From: Symbiopectobacterium purcellii
GTDB taxonomy: Bacteria > Pseudomonadota > Gammaproteobacteria > Enterobacterales > Enterobacteriaceae
DNA length: 64,000 nucleotides
NCBI RefSeq assembly: GCF_019797845.1
Contig: NZ_CP081864.1
Location: 4,278,001 to 4,342,000, forward strand
Reading direction: 5' to 3'
Positions within the stretch are counted from its first letter, which is position 1. The number at the start of each line of letters is the position of its first letter. Below the pieces are notes generated by a model. It was not told the origin of the DNA. It worked only from the letters and a program-made list of their open reading frames with translations, and made no database searches. Both the position numbers and the translations under genes were made by a program. Below, in pieces: positions 9,401-16,717 of this stretch.

Positions 9401-9594
9401 GCACTCTGGGCGGACTGTGGAGTGAGTGGGGAAATTTGAATAAATACACAGGCGCGGGTTTCTCCGGCAGCTATTACTGGTCGTCGGAGCAGAAGAGCAG
9501 CGGCAGCCACTACGACGTCAGCCTGAACGATGGCTACGTCCTCAGCTTCAACGACTACAACACGGACGTCGTGGTGTGTCGTCAGGGTCTTTAG
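6437..9594 (+). pseudogene. inverse autotransporter adhesin 1 (DGR target), one frameshift
   Basis: This is an intimin/invasin-type outer-membrane adhesin. An N-terminal signal region is followed by a LysM-like domain (VYTLGAGETAASVAKKYHL) that binds peptidoglycan and by the conserved 12-strand beta-barrel. Ig-like Big_1/invasin repeats come next, then a C-terminal C-type-lectin-like domain ending in VR1. A base is missing at about 7113-7117 (CAGGGGATGACC; the second copy is in frame there). The gene therefore reads as two pieces, 6437-7117 frame and 7126-9594; with one base restored it encodes 1052 residues. The exposed end of inverse autotransporters binds host or partner-cell receptors. 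IS630 lies 98 bp upstream and may disturb its promoter. Confidence 0.85.
9451..9588 (+). repeat. DGR variable repeat 1 (VR1)
   Basis: This 138-bp stretch at the 3' end of adhesin 1 is colinear with the template repeat at 10371-10508, without gaps. They differ at 17 positions, of which 15 are A in the template. The two exceptions are one C to T and one T to G. The last 26 bases, including GTGGTGTGTCGTCAGGG, are identical and form the expected initiation-of-mutagenic-homing region. Encoded residues such as WSSEQ and VVCRQG are constant, while template Asn codons have become Ser, Tyr, Asp, Leu, Phe and Val. Confidence 0.93.
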
Positions 9595-9647
9595 CATTTA
9601 GTCTTTAATTTTTAACCTTTGGTTTTTTATTTTTAATTGCTTTTACC

Positions 9648-9673
9648 CTCCCCCCGCGTTCCCGCGGTGGGAG
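9648..9673 (+). other. GC-rich hairpin just after VR1
   Basis: CTCCCCCCGCG and CGCGGTGGGAG pair at 10 of 11 positions around a 4-base loop (TTCC). No T-run follows, so it is not a typical intrinsic terminator. Hairpin or cruciform structures shortly after the VR stimulate retrohoming in the Bordetella phage DGR. This one lies about 60 bp past the end of VR1, further away than in that phage. The assignment is inferred. Confidence 0.5.
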
Positions 9674-9687
9674 TCTGAGGAGAATGA

Positions 9688-10183
9688 ATGATGGAGATAA
9701 AGGAGAGGCTGGCGCTGAGTGCCCGTCCGGGAAAGCTTACGCTTATCCGGGAGGGCATGTTCCTGAAATGCTACCAGCAGTCGTTGTTTTTACTGATGCA
9801 TTCCGTATATCCGGATATCAAAGTTACCGGACGCAGGATAAAAAAGCTCGGCGGGCAGGCTGTATTCAGCGGCGGCTTTCCTGAGGCGGTGCTGGCAAAG
9901 GTCCTGCCGGAGGCACAGTTCACCGACTGGGGTGCCGAAGCTGACACAGATAATATTGACGAGGTCGCATATCAGTCATGGCTTACCGCACTCCCCCTGG
10001 CGGAAGATAAGGGTGGGGGTGATGTGACGTCCGACAGGCAATCAGCCCCCCCCTGTACTGAGCGAGGAGGAATGTCACTTTCTGGACAGCTGGCAGCCAG
10101 GGCTGTTCCCGTCGTCGGTGGATGCAGGGTTCATTCAGGGTCTGAAGGTCCGGAGAAAAAACAATAACGGTCAGGTGGCCTGA
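9688..10183 (+). pseudogene. DGR-associated accessory gene of unknown function, frameshifted at a C8 tract
   Basis: A small gene lies between VR1 and TR. The first part (from ATG 9688, GAGGAG upstream) reads LRE-type helical sequence such as REGMFLKCYQQSLFLLMHSV. At 10046-10053 a run of eight C throws it out of frame. With seven C the frame continues into LSEEECHFLDSWQPGLFP and ends at 10183, giving 164 residues. The downstream frame is confirmed by a second copy at 24090-24299 with nearly the same C-terminus. I do not recognise the family. It is not the Avd protein, which is encoded at 11861. Its position suggests a role in retrohoming or in adhesin display, but this is inference. Confidence 0.7.
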
Positions 10184-10370
10184 CAGCGCAGCGGCACGGA
10201 TGGTGCGCAATGGGTCGCGCCGTTAAGGCGACGCGAAAACGCGCCATGAAAGAAGACCGGCCTGCTTCACGTTTTCCGGTACCAGGGAAAGCGTTATTAA
10301 GGGGTGAACGTCGCAAGGCGGTAAACCGGCGGTATCAGAAAGCAGGCATTTGTGAGGGAGTCTGTTGTGT

Positions 10371-10508
10371 GGCGCGGGTTTCTCCGGCAACAACAACTGG
10401 TCGTCGGAGCAGAAGAGCAGCGGCAACCACTACTACGTCAACCTGAACAATGGCAACGTCAACAGCAACAACGACAACAACACGAACAACGTGGTGTGTC
10501 GTCAGGGT
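10371..10508 (+). repeat. DGR template repeat (TR)
   Basis: This 138-bp intergenic sequence matches VR1 and VR2 without gaps but is unusually rich in AAC triplets; in the VR frame it would read runs of Asn. Asn codons (AAC/AAT) are the hallmark of DGR templates, because randomising the two A positions reaches many residues and avoids stops. It lies 782 bp after VR1 in the same orientation and 84 bp from the 3' end of the convergent reverse transcriptase gene. The RNA copied by the RT would come from the + strand, opposite to the RT gene. Confidence 0.93.
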
Positions 10509-10591
10509 GTTCTTGCCATCCTTGCCGCTGCGCCGTCAGGCTACAGATACAGATAACATACTTTTGTTTCAGATAAGAACTGATGGTGCGT

Positions 10592-11868
10592 TTATCCGGC
10601 ATGAACGGACAGATGCTGGCCGGCAACCCAGTCCTGCATACAGCATTTTTTGATGCGCATGGAGGTATATTGCGGGCCATTCGGCAGCATGTATCCTGTC
10701 AGCAGGCCTCCATGGCGACGCCAGATATCTCTGCGCAGACGAAAATGCGTGGCGTGCTTCATCATGCCGTAATAGCTGTTAATCACGCCCTGCATACGCT
10801 GCAACAGGGCCAGCTCAGGAAGTAATGAGCCGGTATCAGCCAGGCACATCCACTCAGGCCTGGCGGCGATATGTGCTGCGGGGTGCCTGGACGAGCCGGA
10901 CAGCAGGTTGTTAAAAAAACGCAGCCAGGCCACCAGTTTCGTGATGTTGCGTTTTCTGAGGTGCAGATAGTGGGGGTAAACCCGGTACCCCAGGTAATCG
11001 GCTCCCTGATGGCAGGCCTGCAGGGTTTGTTTGTGAGGGTGAAGTGTAAGCTCCAGCTCTTCCTGCATAAAATGCCTGATGGCCTGCCGGTATCGGGAGA
11101 GTTGCGCCGTTGAGCTGCCAAACAGGATGAGGTCATCCATATAGCGGACATATCCCTTAATCCGCAGGGTGTGCTTTATATAATGGTCGAGGGGGGGGCC
11201 ATAAACAACCCGGCCAGCATCTGACTGGACGCAGACCCGAGTGGAAGTCCCCTGTCAGGTCCTGCCGCAAGCAGAGTTTTGTGTGCGGGAATGCTGTCCA
11301 GCAAAAGGCGGTCACCGCTGATAGTGAAGGTATTTGCTGGTGCTGCATACCGGATGCTTTTTTCCAGTATATCGCGGATTTGTGTCCGCAACGGATGCGA
11401 AGACATATAGCGGGTCATCAGCGTATCGCATTGCCGGAGAAGCGCTGAATGCGGGATGCTGTTGAAGAAGTTCTGAACATCGAGTTGCAGATAGTACCCG
11501 TTTCCGGGGCGGCGCATGAACGTCTGTGCACGGTAAACGGCAGCCAGTACTCCGCGACCTCGCCGGTTCGCATATGTGTCGTCAATAAGCACCCTTTCAA
11601 CAAAAGGGGTCAGGTGATACACAAGCCAGTTCTGCGCCAGCCGGTCCCGAAAGGCAGGAGCATAAATCTCACGGAGCTTAGGGTCAGTGACGGCGAACCG
11701 TGTGTAGGGTGATGGTGTGTATGAGTGTGAGAATATGTCGGCTGCGAGCTGACGACAGGTACGGGAGACCGTTTCCATGCTTGCAGATTTTTGGATACTG
11801 CGTTGCGTCAGCGTAACGCAGTGAAGAAGTTGATAATGAATTTGTTCTGGAGTAAAGACAGTGTCCAC
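10592..11868 (-). pseudogene. DGR reverse transcriptase, out of frame at a C8 tract
   Basis: The N-terminal half reads typical DGR-RT sequence: a fingers region (YTRFAVTDPKLREIYAPAFRDRLAQNWL), YLQLDVQNFFNSI with the first catalytic Asp, and GLPLGSASSQ. The last is the DGR-type SQ version of motif 4. The C-terminal half holds the active site YMDD (VRYMDDLILFGSS) and LHPHKQ. The halves are separated by a run of eight C on the coding strand (11191-11198), which causes premature stop. Nine C would restore a 425-residue protein, and six C a 424-residue one with a closer match to the usual LDHYIKH spacing. The GTG start at 11868 overlaps the start of avd by eight bases on the other strand. The enzyme copies TR RNA with adenine-specific errors. 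Confidence 0.9.
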
Positions 11869-12262
11869 GTTTAAACAACCCCTGGTTTACGATGCGCTGC
11901 TGCTTTTGTACCGCACGTACTGGGTGACGCACCGACACCTCCCGCGGGCATTCCGGATGACGACCGGAGAGGCTATTTTACAGGAAATCACCGACTGCAT
12001 TAAGCAGGTGATACTGGCAAATAATGTGGATAAACAGGATGCCGGACAGCGCAGTCAGTCAGTGCAGCATCTGGGATGTACAAGAGCTTCGCTTGTTGTT
12101 ATCAGGGGGCTTCTGACGCTGGGATGGGGAATGACATTTATTGCTCATGGTGCTTTTATGCGGCTGACGACGTTACTGGATTCAGCCGAGAAGCAGATTA
12201 CGCGCTGGCAGGGTTGGTTTATGCGTCGTGATGCGGGGAGTGGCACATTACATGAACAATGA
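11861..12262 (+). CDS. avd: accessory variability determinant (Avd-like) protein
   Basis: This 133-residue protein has the Avd/S23-like four-helix pattern. It includes the conserved LPRAFRMTTGEAILQEI segment at about residues 27-43 and a final amphipathic helix with basic residues (EKQITRWQGWFMRR). Avd pentamers bind the DGR reverse transcriptase and template RNA and are needed for mutagenic homing. The GTG start at 11861 follows GGAG at eight bases. The gene is divergent from the RT gene, and their starts overlap by eight bases. This is the only core DGR protein gene here that is intact. The assignment rests on helical pattern, motif and position. Confidence 0.75.
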   Translation: MSTFKQPLVYDALLLLYRTYWVTHRHLPRAFRMTTGEAILQEITDCIKQVILANNVDKQDAGQRSQSVQHLGCTRASLVVIRGLLTLGWGMTFIAHGAFMRLTTLLDSAEKQITRWQGWFMRRDAGSGTLHEQ

Positions 12263-12756
12263 TGTACTGCTGATAGTGCTGACGGAGGACCGCTGGCTGT
12301 ACGCAGGACTGGCGGCGCTGATGCCGGAAATGGTCTGCCGTCTGTCGGGATTTTTAGCACATCGCCAGCCGAGGGTGGTGAGGGTTGCACGGCATATCAT
12401 TATCGTGGTGGACAGCCGGATACTTTTTCGGGGGGAGTGGTCAGGCATTCAGGCGCAGCAGGCCGGATGCCCGCGTCACCGCCCCGGGACTGACGCTGAC
12501 GGAGCGTCGTCTTCTGCCGCTTTTTTTATCAGGGGCCAGTGTGCCGCTGCTGTCGAAACTGACGGGAAAGCCGCTACAGACGCTGTACTCACACCGGCAT
12601 AAAATTCTATCGAATACGGGATTCAGACAACTGGCATTTTTAAAGTTTGTGTATGAGCGAAACGGGGGACTGCCGGGCGTTCCGGGGCTGGAACGCTCTG
12701 ATGACACGATGCCACAGAAACAGGAAGAGGAGGAGACAGGCGAATGTACCGTATAA
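12252..12756 (+). pseudogene. LuxR-type helix-turn-helix regulator, frameshifted
   Basis: The ATG at 12252 opens a frame with a receiver-like N-terminal region (NNDVLLIVLTEDRWLYAGLAALM). In another frame, from about 12440, follows a LuxR-family HTH: LTLTERRLLPLFLSGASVPL, then LSKLTGKPLQTLYSHRHKIL. One extra base near the G6 run at 12430-12435 explains the shift; removing it gives about 167 residues. The gene overlaps the end of avd and the start of the DUF1187 gene, so all three are probably one transcript. LuxR-type regulators often sit beside surface-structure genes. A role in adhesin or DGR expression is inferred from position only. Confidence 0.65.
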
Positions 12757-13000
12757 CTGCAGTCATCCACAAGGCAGGAGGCGCGCCGGTCTTATGGACG
12801 TATTACTCAGCGCGCCGGCTGACGCAGACGCAGTGTGAAAATATGTTGTCGCGGGGAAAAGTCACGGGTTTAGGGTCAGGCTGACGGAGTTTTGCTGCGA
12901 GAAGGCGGAGAATAAGGTGAGGGTCATTCAGGCGGCAGCGCAACCGGAAACCGTGGATGTGACAGAGTATGCAACAGCTGAAATGGTGAGCAGGTCATGA
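12744..13000 (+). pseudogene. DUF1187-family small protein, frameshifted
   Basis: The start MYRITAVIHKAGGAPVLW, followed by the SARRLTQTQCENML pattern, fits the DUF1187 family known from prophages and islands of enterobacteria; its function is unknown. The frame stops at 12884. One base added in the GGTTTAGG region lets it continue as FRVRLTEFCCEKAENKV to 13000, giving 85 residues. The ATG has GAGGAG upstream and overlaps the end of the LuxR-type gene. Bases 13001-13098 contain only a small hairpin (CGCCCT/AGGGCG) and no gene. Confidence 0.6.
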
Positions 13001-13098
13001 ACACCACCGGAACGGCGAAGCCATGACGCTCGCCCTGTAAGGGCGCTATTGTTCATGGGGTTCTACGCCGGAACCCCAGATTTTTCCGTTCGCCAAAA

Positions 13099-13713
13099 TT
13101 ATCCCCGGTTGAGCAGCTTTATGCCGTCAGCGCGCAGTTGACCATCCGGGGATATGTGGCGGTACAGCGTTTGTCGGGTTATCCCCAGCTCCTGGCATAA
13201 TGTACTGACTTTCGTCTCTGGCCGTCCCATTGATGCCATTGCCAGTCGCAATTTTATTGGCGTCATTTTGTAAGGCCGTCCGCCGTTCCTCCCGCGGGCT
13301 CTTGCTGAAGCAAGGCCTGCAGTCGTTCGCTCGGCAATCAGTTCGCGCTCAAACTCGGCCAGTGCGGCAAAGATCCCAAAAACAAGCTTGCCGGCAGCTG
13401 TCGTGGTATCGATAGTTGCTCCGTGACCGGTCAGTACCTTCAGGCCTATCCCGCGTCCGGTAAGGTCATGCACCGTATTAATGAGATGACGAAGGTCGCG
13501 ACCGAGTCGATCCAGTTTCCATACAATCAGGGTGTCATCTGGCCGCAGGGCTTTCAGACAGGCAATAAGTCCAGGGCGATCTTCTCGCTTGCCTGATGCC
13601 CGGTCTTCATAAAGATGGGCAGCGTCAACGCCGGCAGCGATCAGCGCATCACGCTGTAAATCATTCGCCTGAGAACCATCTGCTTTTGATACCCGCATAT
13701 AACCAATTAACAT
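13099..13713 (-). CDS. serine recombinase (resolvase/invertase family)
   Basis: This 204-residue protein starts MLIGYMRVSKADGSQ. The nucleophilic Ser lies in YMRVS, and the arginines of the active site are in [12 protein letters not shown]. There is a long E helix (AALAEFERELIAERT) and a C-terminal helix-turn-helix (VSTLCQELGITRQTLYRHI). It resembles Tn3-type resolvases and Hin/Gin invertases equally well in length. No inverted crossover pair or res site is evident next to it. The upstream side is cut 24 bp before the start by IS66, so its original promoter and recombination site may be gone. The frame is intact. Confidence 0.85.
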   Translation of the reverse strand: MLIGYMRVSKADGSQANDLQRDALIAAGVDAAHLYEDRASGKREDRPGLIACLKALRPDDTLIVWKLDRLGRDLRHLINTVHDLTGRGIGLKVLTGHGATIDTTTAAGKLVFGIFAALAEFERELIAERTTAGLASARARGRNGGRPYKMTPIKLRLAMASMGRPETKVSTLCQELGITRQTLYRHISPDGQLRADGIKLLNRG

Positions 13714-13767
13714 TTTACACCTGTCACATATCCGTTCGTAAGCGTCACATTCAGACCGTATTGACGC

Positions 13768-15345
13768 TTATGCAGAGGTGAGATCGGTTTTCCACGGCAG
13801 CAGGTCGCGCAGCCGGTTCACCGGCCAGTCCTGGATATGTCCCAGGACATATCGCAGCCACGCCTCCGGCTCCACACCATTCAGTCGGCAGGTGCCGATC
13901 AGCGAGTACAGCACTGCCGCACGCTCTCCACCCGCATCCGAACCGGCGAACAGCCAGTTTTTCCGGCCCAGGGCAACGCCACGCAGCGCGTTCTCCGCGA
14001 TGTTGTTGTCTATCTCCGCCCAGCCGTTGTTGCAGTACAGGTTTAACGCGTCCCACTGCTTCAGCAGGTAGGCGAACGCCTTCGCTGTATCCGAGTGGCG
14101 CGACAGCATCTTCATCTGCCCCTGTATCCAGTCATAAAGGGACTGCATCAGTGGAACCGTCTGCTCTTTTCGTACCGCCAGTCGCTCATCTGCCGGGCTG
14201 CCGCGTATCTCCGCCTCGATGGCATACAGCTTACCGATGCGCTTCAGCGCTTCGGTGGTGATGTCGGTCGGTGTCCGGGCATGCACATCGTGGATTTTTC
14301 TCCGCGCATGGGCCATGCAGGTCGCTTCCGTGATGCGGCCGTCTTCGTACAGCGCGTTGTAGCCTCCGTACGCGTCCGCCTGCAGGATACCGCTGTACCC
14401 CGCAAGGTGTTGCTGTGGATGTACACCTTTCCGGTCCGGAGAGTACGCGAACCACACCGCCGGCGGGAGCTGTGACCCCGCGTTGCGGTCATCCCGCACG
14501 TACACCCACAGCCGGGCCGTGCGGGTTTTACCGCTGCCCGGCTCCTGCACCGGCACAGGGATATCGTCGGTATGCACCTTTCCCGGCATCAGTACGTACT
14601 GGCGCAGCAGGTCGTACAGCGGCTCCAGCAGCTCGCTGACCGCACCCGACCAGCGCCCCAGCGTGGCACGACTCAGCTCAACACCCTGACGACGGTATAT
14701 CTCTGACTGACGGTAGTGGGGTGTGTGCTCTGCGAACTTCGCCGTGACGATGCGTGCCAGCAGACCGGGACCCGCATAGCTGCGCTCGATGGGTTTTGAC
14801 GGCATGGGAGCCTGAACGATGTGGTCACAGCTACAGCAGGCCCGTTTTGGCCGCTGCGTTTCGATGACCTTAAAGGCGCTGATGATAAGCTCCAGCTGCT
14901 CCGATACGTCGCACCCCAGTGCGCTGAGTTCGCCGCCGCATGCCGGACAGGCTGTTTCTGCCGGCCACAGCGTGCGGGTTTCGCGGGAAAGCGATGCCGG
15001 CAGCGGTTTGCGGGCGGAAGACTGACGCAGTGGCTGCGGGAGTACCGGGTCATGCTGCTCGCCCAGCACCTCCGCCATCTCCTCCTGCAGGGCGCTGATG
15101 CGCTCCTCCGCCTCGCGGACCTGGCGCTGCGTTTTCTCACGCAGCTTTTCGGAGCTTTTGCCGAACTGCATGCGCTGCAGCTTAGCGACCAGCGCCTTCA
15201 GGCGGTTGATTTCGCTGGCATAGGCCGCCACTCGCTGTGAGAGCAGACGATTATACTCCGCCATTTTGCGGATGGTGGTCTGCTGCTCCAGCAGCAGTGC
15301 CCTGAGCCGGGCATTTTCATCAGGGTATGAGGTGTCCATAACCAT
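13768..15345 (-). CDS. tnpC: IS66 transposase TnpC
   Basis: This 525-residue DDE transposase has a leucine-zipper N-terminus ([20 protein letters not shown]), a zinc-finger-like segment ([12 protein letters not shown] then CCSCDH), and the DDE core. Asp lies in [11 protein letters not shown] and in [14 protein letters not shown]. The C-terminal Glu is in [20 protein letters not shown]. The length and order are normal for the IS66 family. It is the last gene of the element's operon, 13 bp after tnpB, and catalyses strand transfer. Confidence 0.93.
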   Translation of the reverse strand: MVMDTSYPDENARLRALLLEQQTTIRKMAEYNRLLSQRVAAYASEINRLKALVAKLQRMQFGKSSEKLREKTQRQVREAEERISALQEEMAEVLGEQHDPVLPQPLRQSSARKPLPASLSRETRTLWPAETACPACGGELSALGCDVSEQLELIISAFKVIETQRPKRACCSCDHIVQAPMPSKPIERSYAGPGLLARIVTAKFAEHTPHYRQSEIYRRQGVELSRATLGRWSGAVSELLEPLYDLLRQYVLMPGKVHTDDIPVPVQEPGSGKTRTARLWVYVRDDRNAGSQLPPAVWFAYSPDRKGVHPQQHLAGYSGILQADAYGGYNALYEDGRITEATCMAHARRKIHDVHARTPTDITTEALKRIGKLYAIEAEIRGSPADERLAVRKEQTVPLMQSLYDWIQGQMKMLSRHSDTAKAFAYLLKQWDALNLYCNNGWAEIDNNIAENALRGVALGRKNWLFAGSDAGGERAAVLYSLIGTCRLNGVEPEAWLRYVLGHIQDWPVNRLRDLLPWKTDLTSA

Positions 15346-15358
15346 ACTCTACAGCAGG

Positions 15359-15712
15359 TTATATGCGTATTCCAGGTCGTTCCGTCCGCTGCGGGTGCCT
15401 CCAGTTAATGCCTTCCAGCAGCATGGACAGCTGCGCCGGCGTCAGGTGGACCTTACCGTCGCGGGTCGCCGGCCAGACGAAGTGACCACGCTCCAGGCGT
15501 TTGGTGAACAGGCACAGACCGTCCCGGTCCGCCCAGAGTACCTTTATCATGTCGCCGCGACGCTCCCGAAAGATAAACAGATGCCCGCTGAACGGGTCAT
15601 CCCGTAACGTGTTCTGCACCCTGGAGGCAAGGCCATTGAAGCCGTTGCGCATGTCCGTCACGCCGGCAACCAGCCAGATGCGTGAGCCCGCAGGGAGTGA
15701 TATAACCGGCAT
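15359..15712 (-). CDS. tnpB: IS66 accessory protein TnpB
   Basis: This 117-residue protein carries the IS66 Orf2 (TnpB) signature: RIWLVAGVTDMRNGFNGLA, then SGHLFIFRERRGDMIKVL and LERGHFVWP. It is required with TnpA for efficient IS66 transposition; its biochemical role is unknown. Its start overlaps the end of tnpA by 55 bp, which suggests translational coupling, as is usual in this family. The frame is intact. Confidence 0.92.
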   Translation of the reverse strand: MPVISLPAGSRIWLVAGVTDMRNGFNGLASRVQNTLRDDPFSGHLFIFRERRGDMIKVLWADRDGLCLFTKRLERGHFVWPATRDGKVHLTPAQLSMLLEGINWRHPQRTERPGIRI

Positions 15713-16356
15713 TCTCCCTGCATTTCCCGGATAAGCATCTGCAGCAGCTCTGGCGTCAGCTTTCCACTGATACGCAGCGTACCAGCGGGCAGAAGCAGTT
15801 CGCAGCAGGGAGACTCTTCCGCAGAGGGTGTCAGCGGGCTCACCGACCTTTCGGTAGCGGTCAGCGTCACGGGGAGCAGTGCTGGCGTGCTGGCCGGAGT
15901 TCCCGACAACTCCTGCTGATAACGACGCCGCCAGTTGAACGGGAGATTGTCGTTAATGTTATTTTCACGGGCAAGCTGTGCCACGCTGACGCCGGGTTGC
16001 ATTGACTGCGCCACCAGAGCGATTTTGAAGTCGCGGGGGAAGTTGGGACGTCGTGGTCGTTTGCGGGCAACAGGGATTTCACAGGGAGCAGTGGCTACGG
16101 GAAGACCGGACGATTTTCGGGAGTTCTGCCGGTAAAGGCGTTTATCCAGGTTTTTTGGGTTGATTCGTGGCGGCAAAGGCCAGGACAGACCGGCCTTCCT
16201 GAAGCGAACAAAGAGATCGCAGGCCGTGGTTTTGGGGATGCCTAACCGGCGTCCGGCCTCAATGCGCGGTAATTTTTCTTCAAAGTGGAGGCGAAGTACC
16301 TCGAGAAGCCATGTCCTGTGTTTCACGCGATAATGTCCATTAAAAATGATGGACAC
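15658..16356 (-). CDS. tnpA: IS66 accessory protein TnpA
   Basis: This 232-residue protein has an N-terminal helix-turn-helix-like region (EAGRRLGIPKTTACDLFVRF) and a second DNA-binding segment typical of IS66 Orf1 (PNFPRDFKIALVAQSMQPGV). It is followed by the SVAQLARENNINDNLPFNWR motif. It is the first gene of the element, transcribed from just inside the right terminal repeat, and overlaps tnpB. It probably binds the IS ends. No frame damage is seen, so the element may still be mobile. Confidence 0.88.
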   Translation of the reverse strand: MSIIFNGHYRVKHRTWLLEVLRLHFEEKLPRIEAGRRLGIPKTTACDLFVRFRKAGLSWPLPPRINPKNLDKRLYRQNSRKSSGLPVATAPCEIPVARKRPRRPNFPRDFKIALVAQSMQPGVSVAQLARENNINDNLPFNWRRRYQQELSGTPASTPALLPVTLTATERSVSPLTPSAEESPCCELLLPAGTLRISGKLTPELLQMLIREMQGECRLYHSLRAHASGWLPA

Positions 16357-16392
16357 TATTTTCCCGAAACCGGAGTCTGCTGCACAGACGGT

Positions 16393-16518
16393 CTAAATGT
16401 GACGCTTACCGTAAACCTGCAATTCGGCAATCATGAAATCATCGCCAAACAGGTACGGTAAAAAGGACAGACGATCAGACTCTTCCACATTCAGGATTGC
16501 AGATTTTACATAGTGCAT
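16393..16518 (-). pseudogene. klcA: KlcA/ArdB antirestriction protein, N-terminal remnant
   Basis: The ATG at 16518, preceded by GGAGGG, starts a frame with VEESDRLSFLPYLFGDDFMI followed by AELQVY. This matches the conserved N-terminal block of KlcA/ArdB antirestriction proteins, which protect incoming plasmid DNA from type I restriction. After about 35 residues the frame runs into the IS66 terminal repeat and stops. IS66 therefore interrupted the gene, and the rest is not found on the other side of the IS. It is one of several plasmid leading-region genes in 16.4-22.4 kb. Confidence 0.7.
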
Positions 16519-16717
16519 GGTTTCCCTCCGGACTTTCATGTGCTGCGGCACCGACCGCACACGACACGGCGATAACAGAGGTTGGTTTTCACCCAAAAGG
16601 CCCGGAAGCGGGCCGGGTGGACGCGGAGCCTGCACGGGGACTTCCTTATTCGCTCTGGACTTCCTGCGCCGGCAGGCAGACAAGGGAGAGTCTCCCCTCC
16701 CCTGACGCTCCGGCTCG

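Larger units (their letters stand above)
13738..16409. mobile_element. IS66-family element, complete
   Basis: The element is about 2.67 kb, bounded by inverted repeats starting GTAAGCGTCACATT on each side; the two ends differ at one position in the first 22. It carries the three-gene set tnpA-tnpB-tnpC on the minus strand. The 8-bp flanks (ATCCGTTC and CGTAAACC) do not match, so an adjacent deletion or recombination has probably happened since insertion. On the right it truncates klcA/ardB. Confidence 0.9.

Noticed and set aside
9684..9884. Plus-strand frame at 9684 overlapping the accessory gene start
   Set aside because: It is a +1 shadow; the accessory gene frame is supported by its homologue near 24.1-24.3 kb.
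10365..10556. Asn-rich open frame read through the template repeat
   Set aside because: The sequence is the DGR template itself. Its Asn runs come from AAC triplets, and it lacks a plausible start and gene context, so it is not annotated as a protein.
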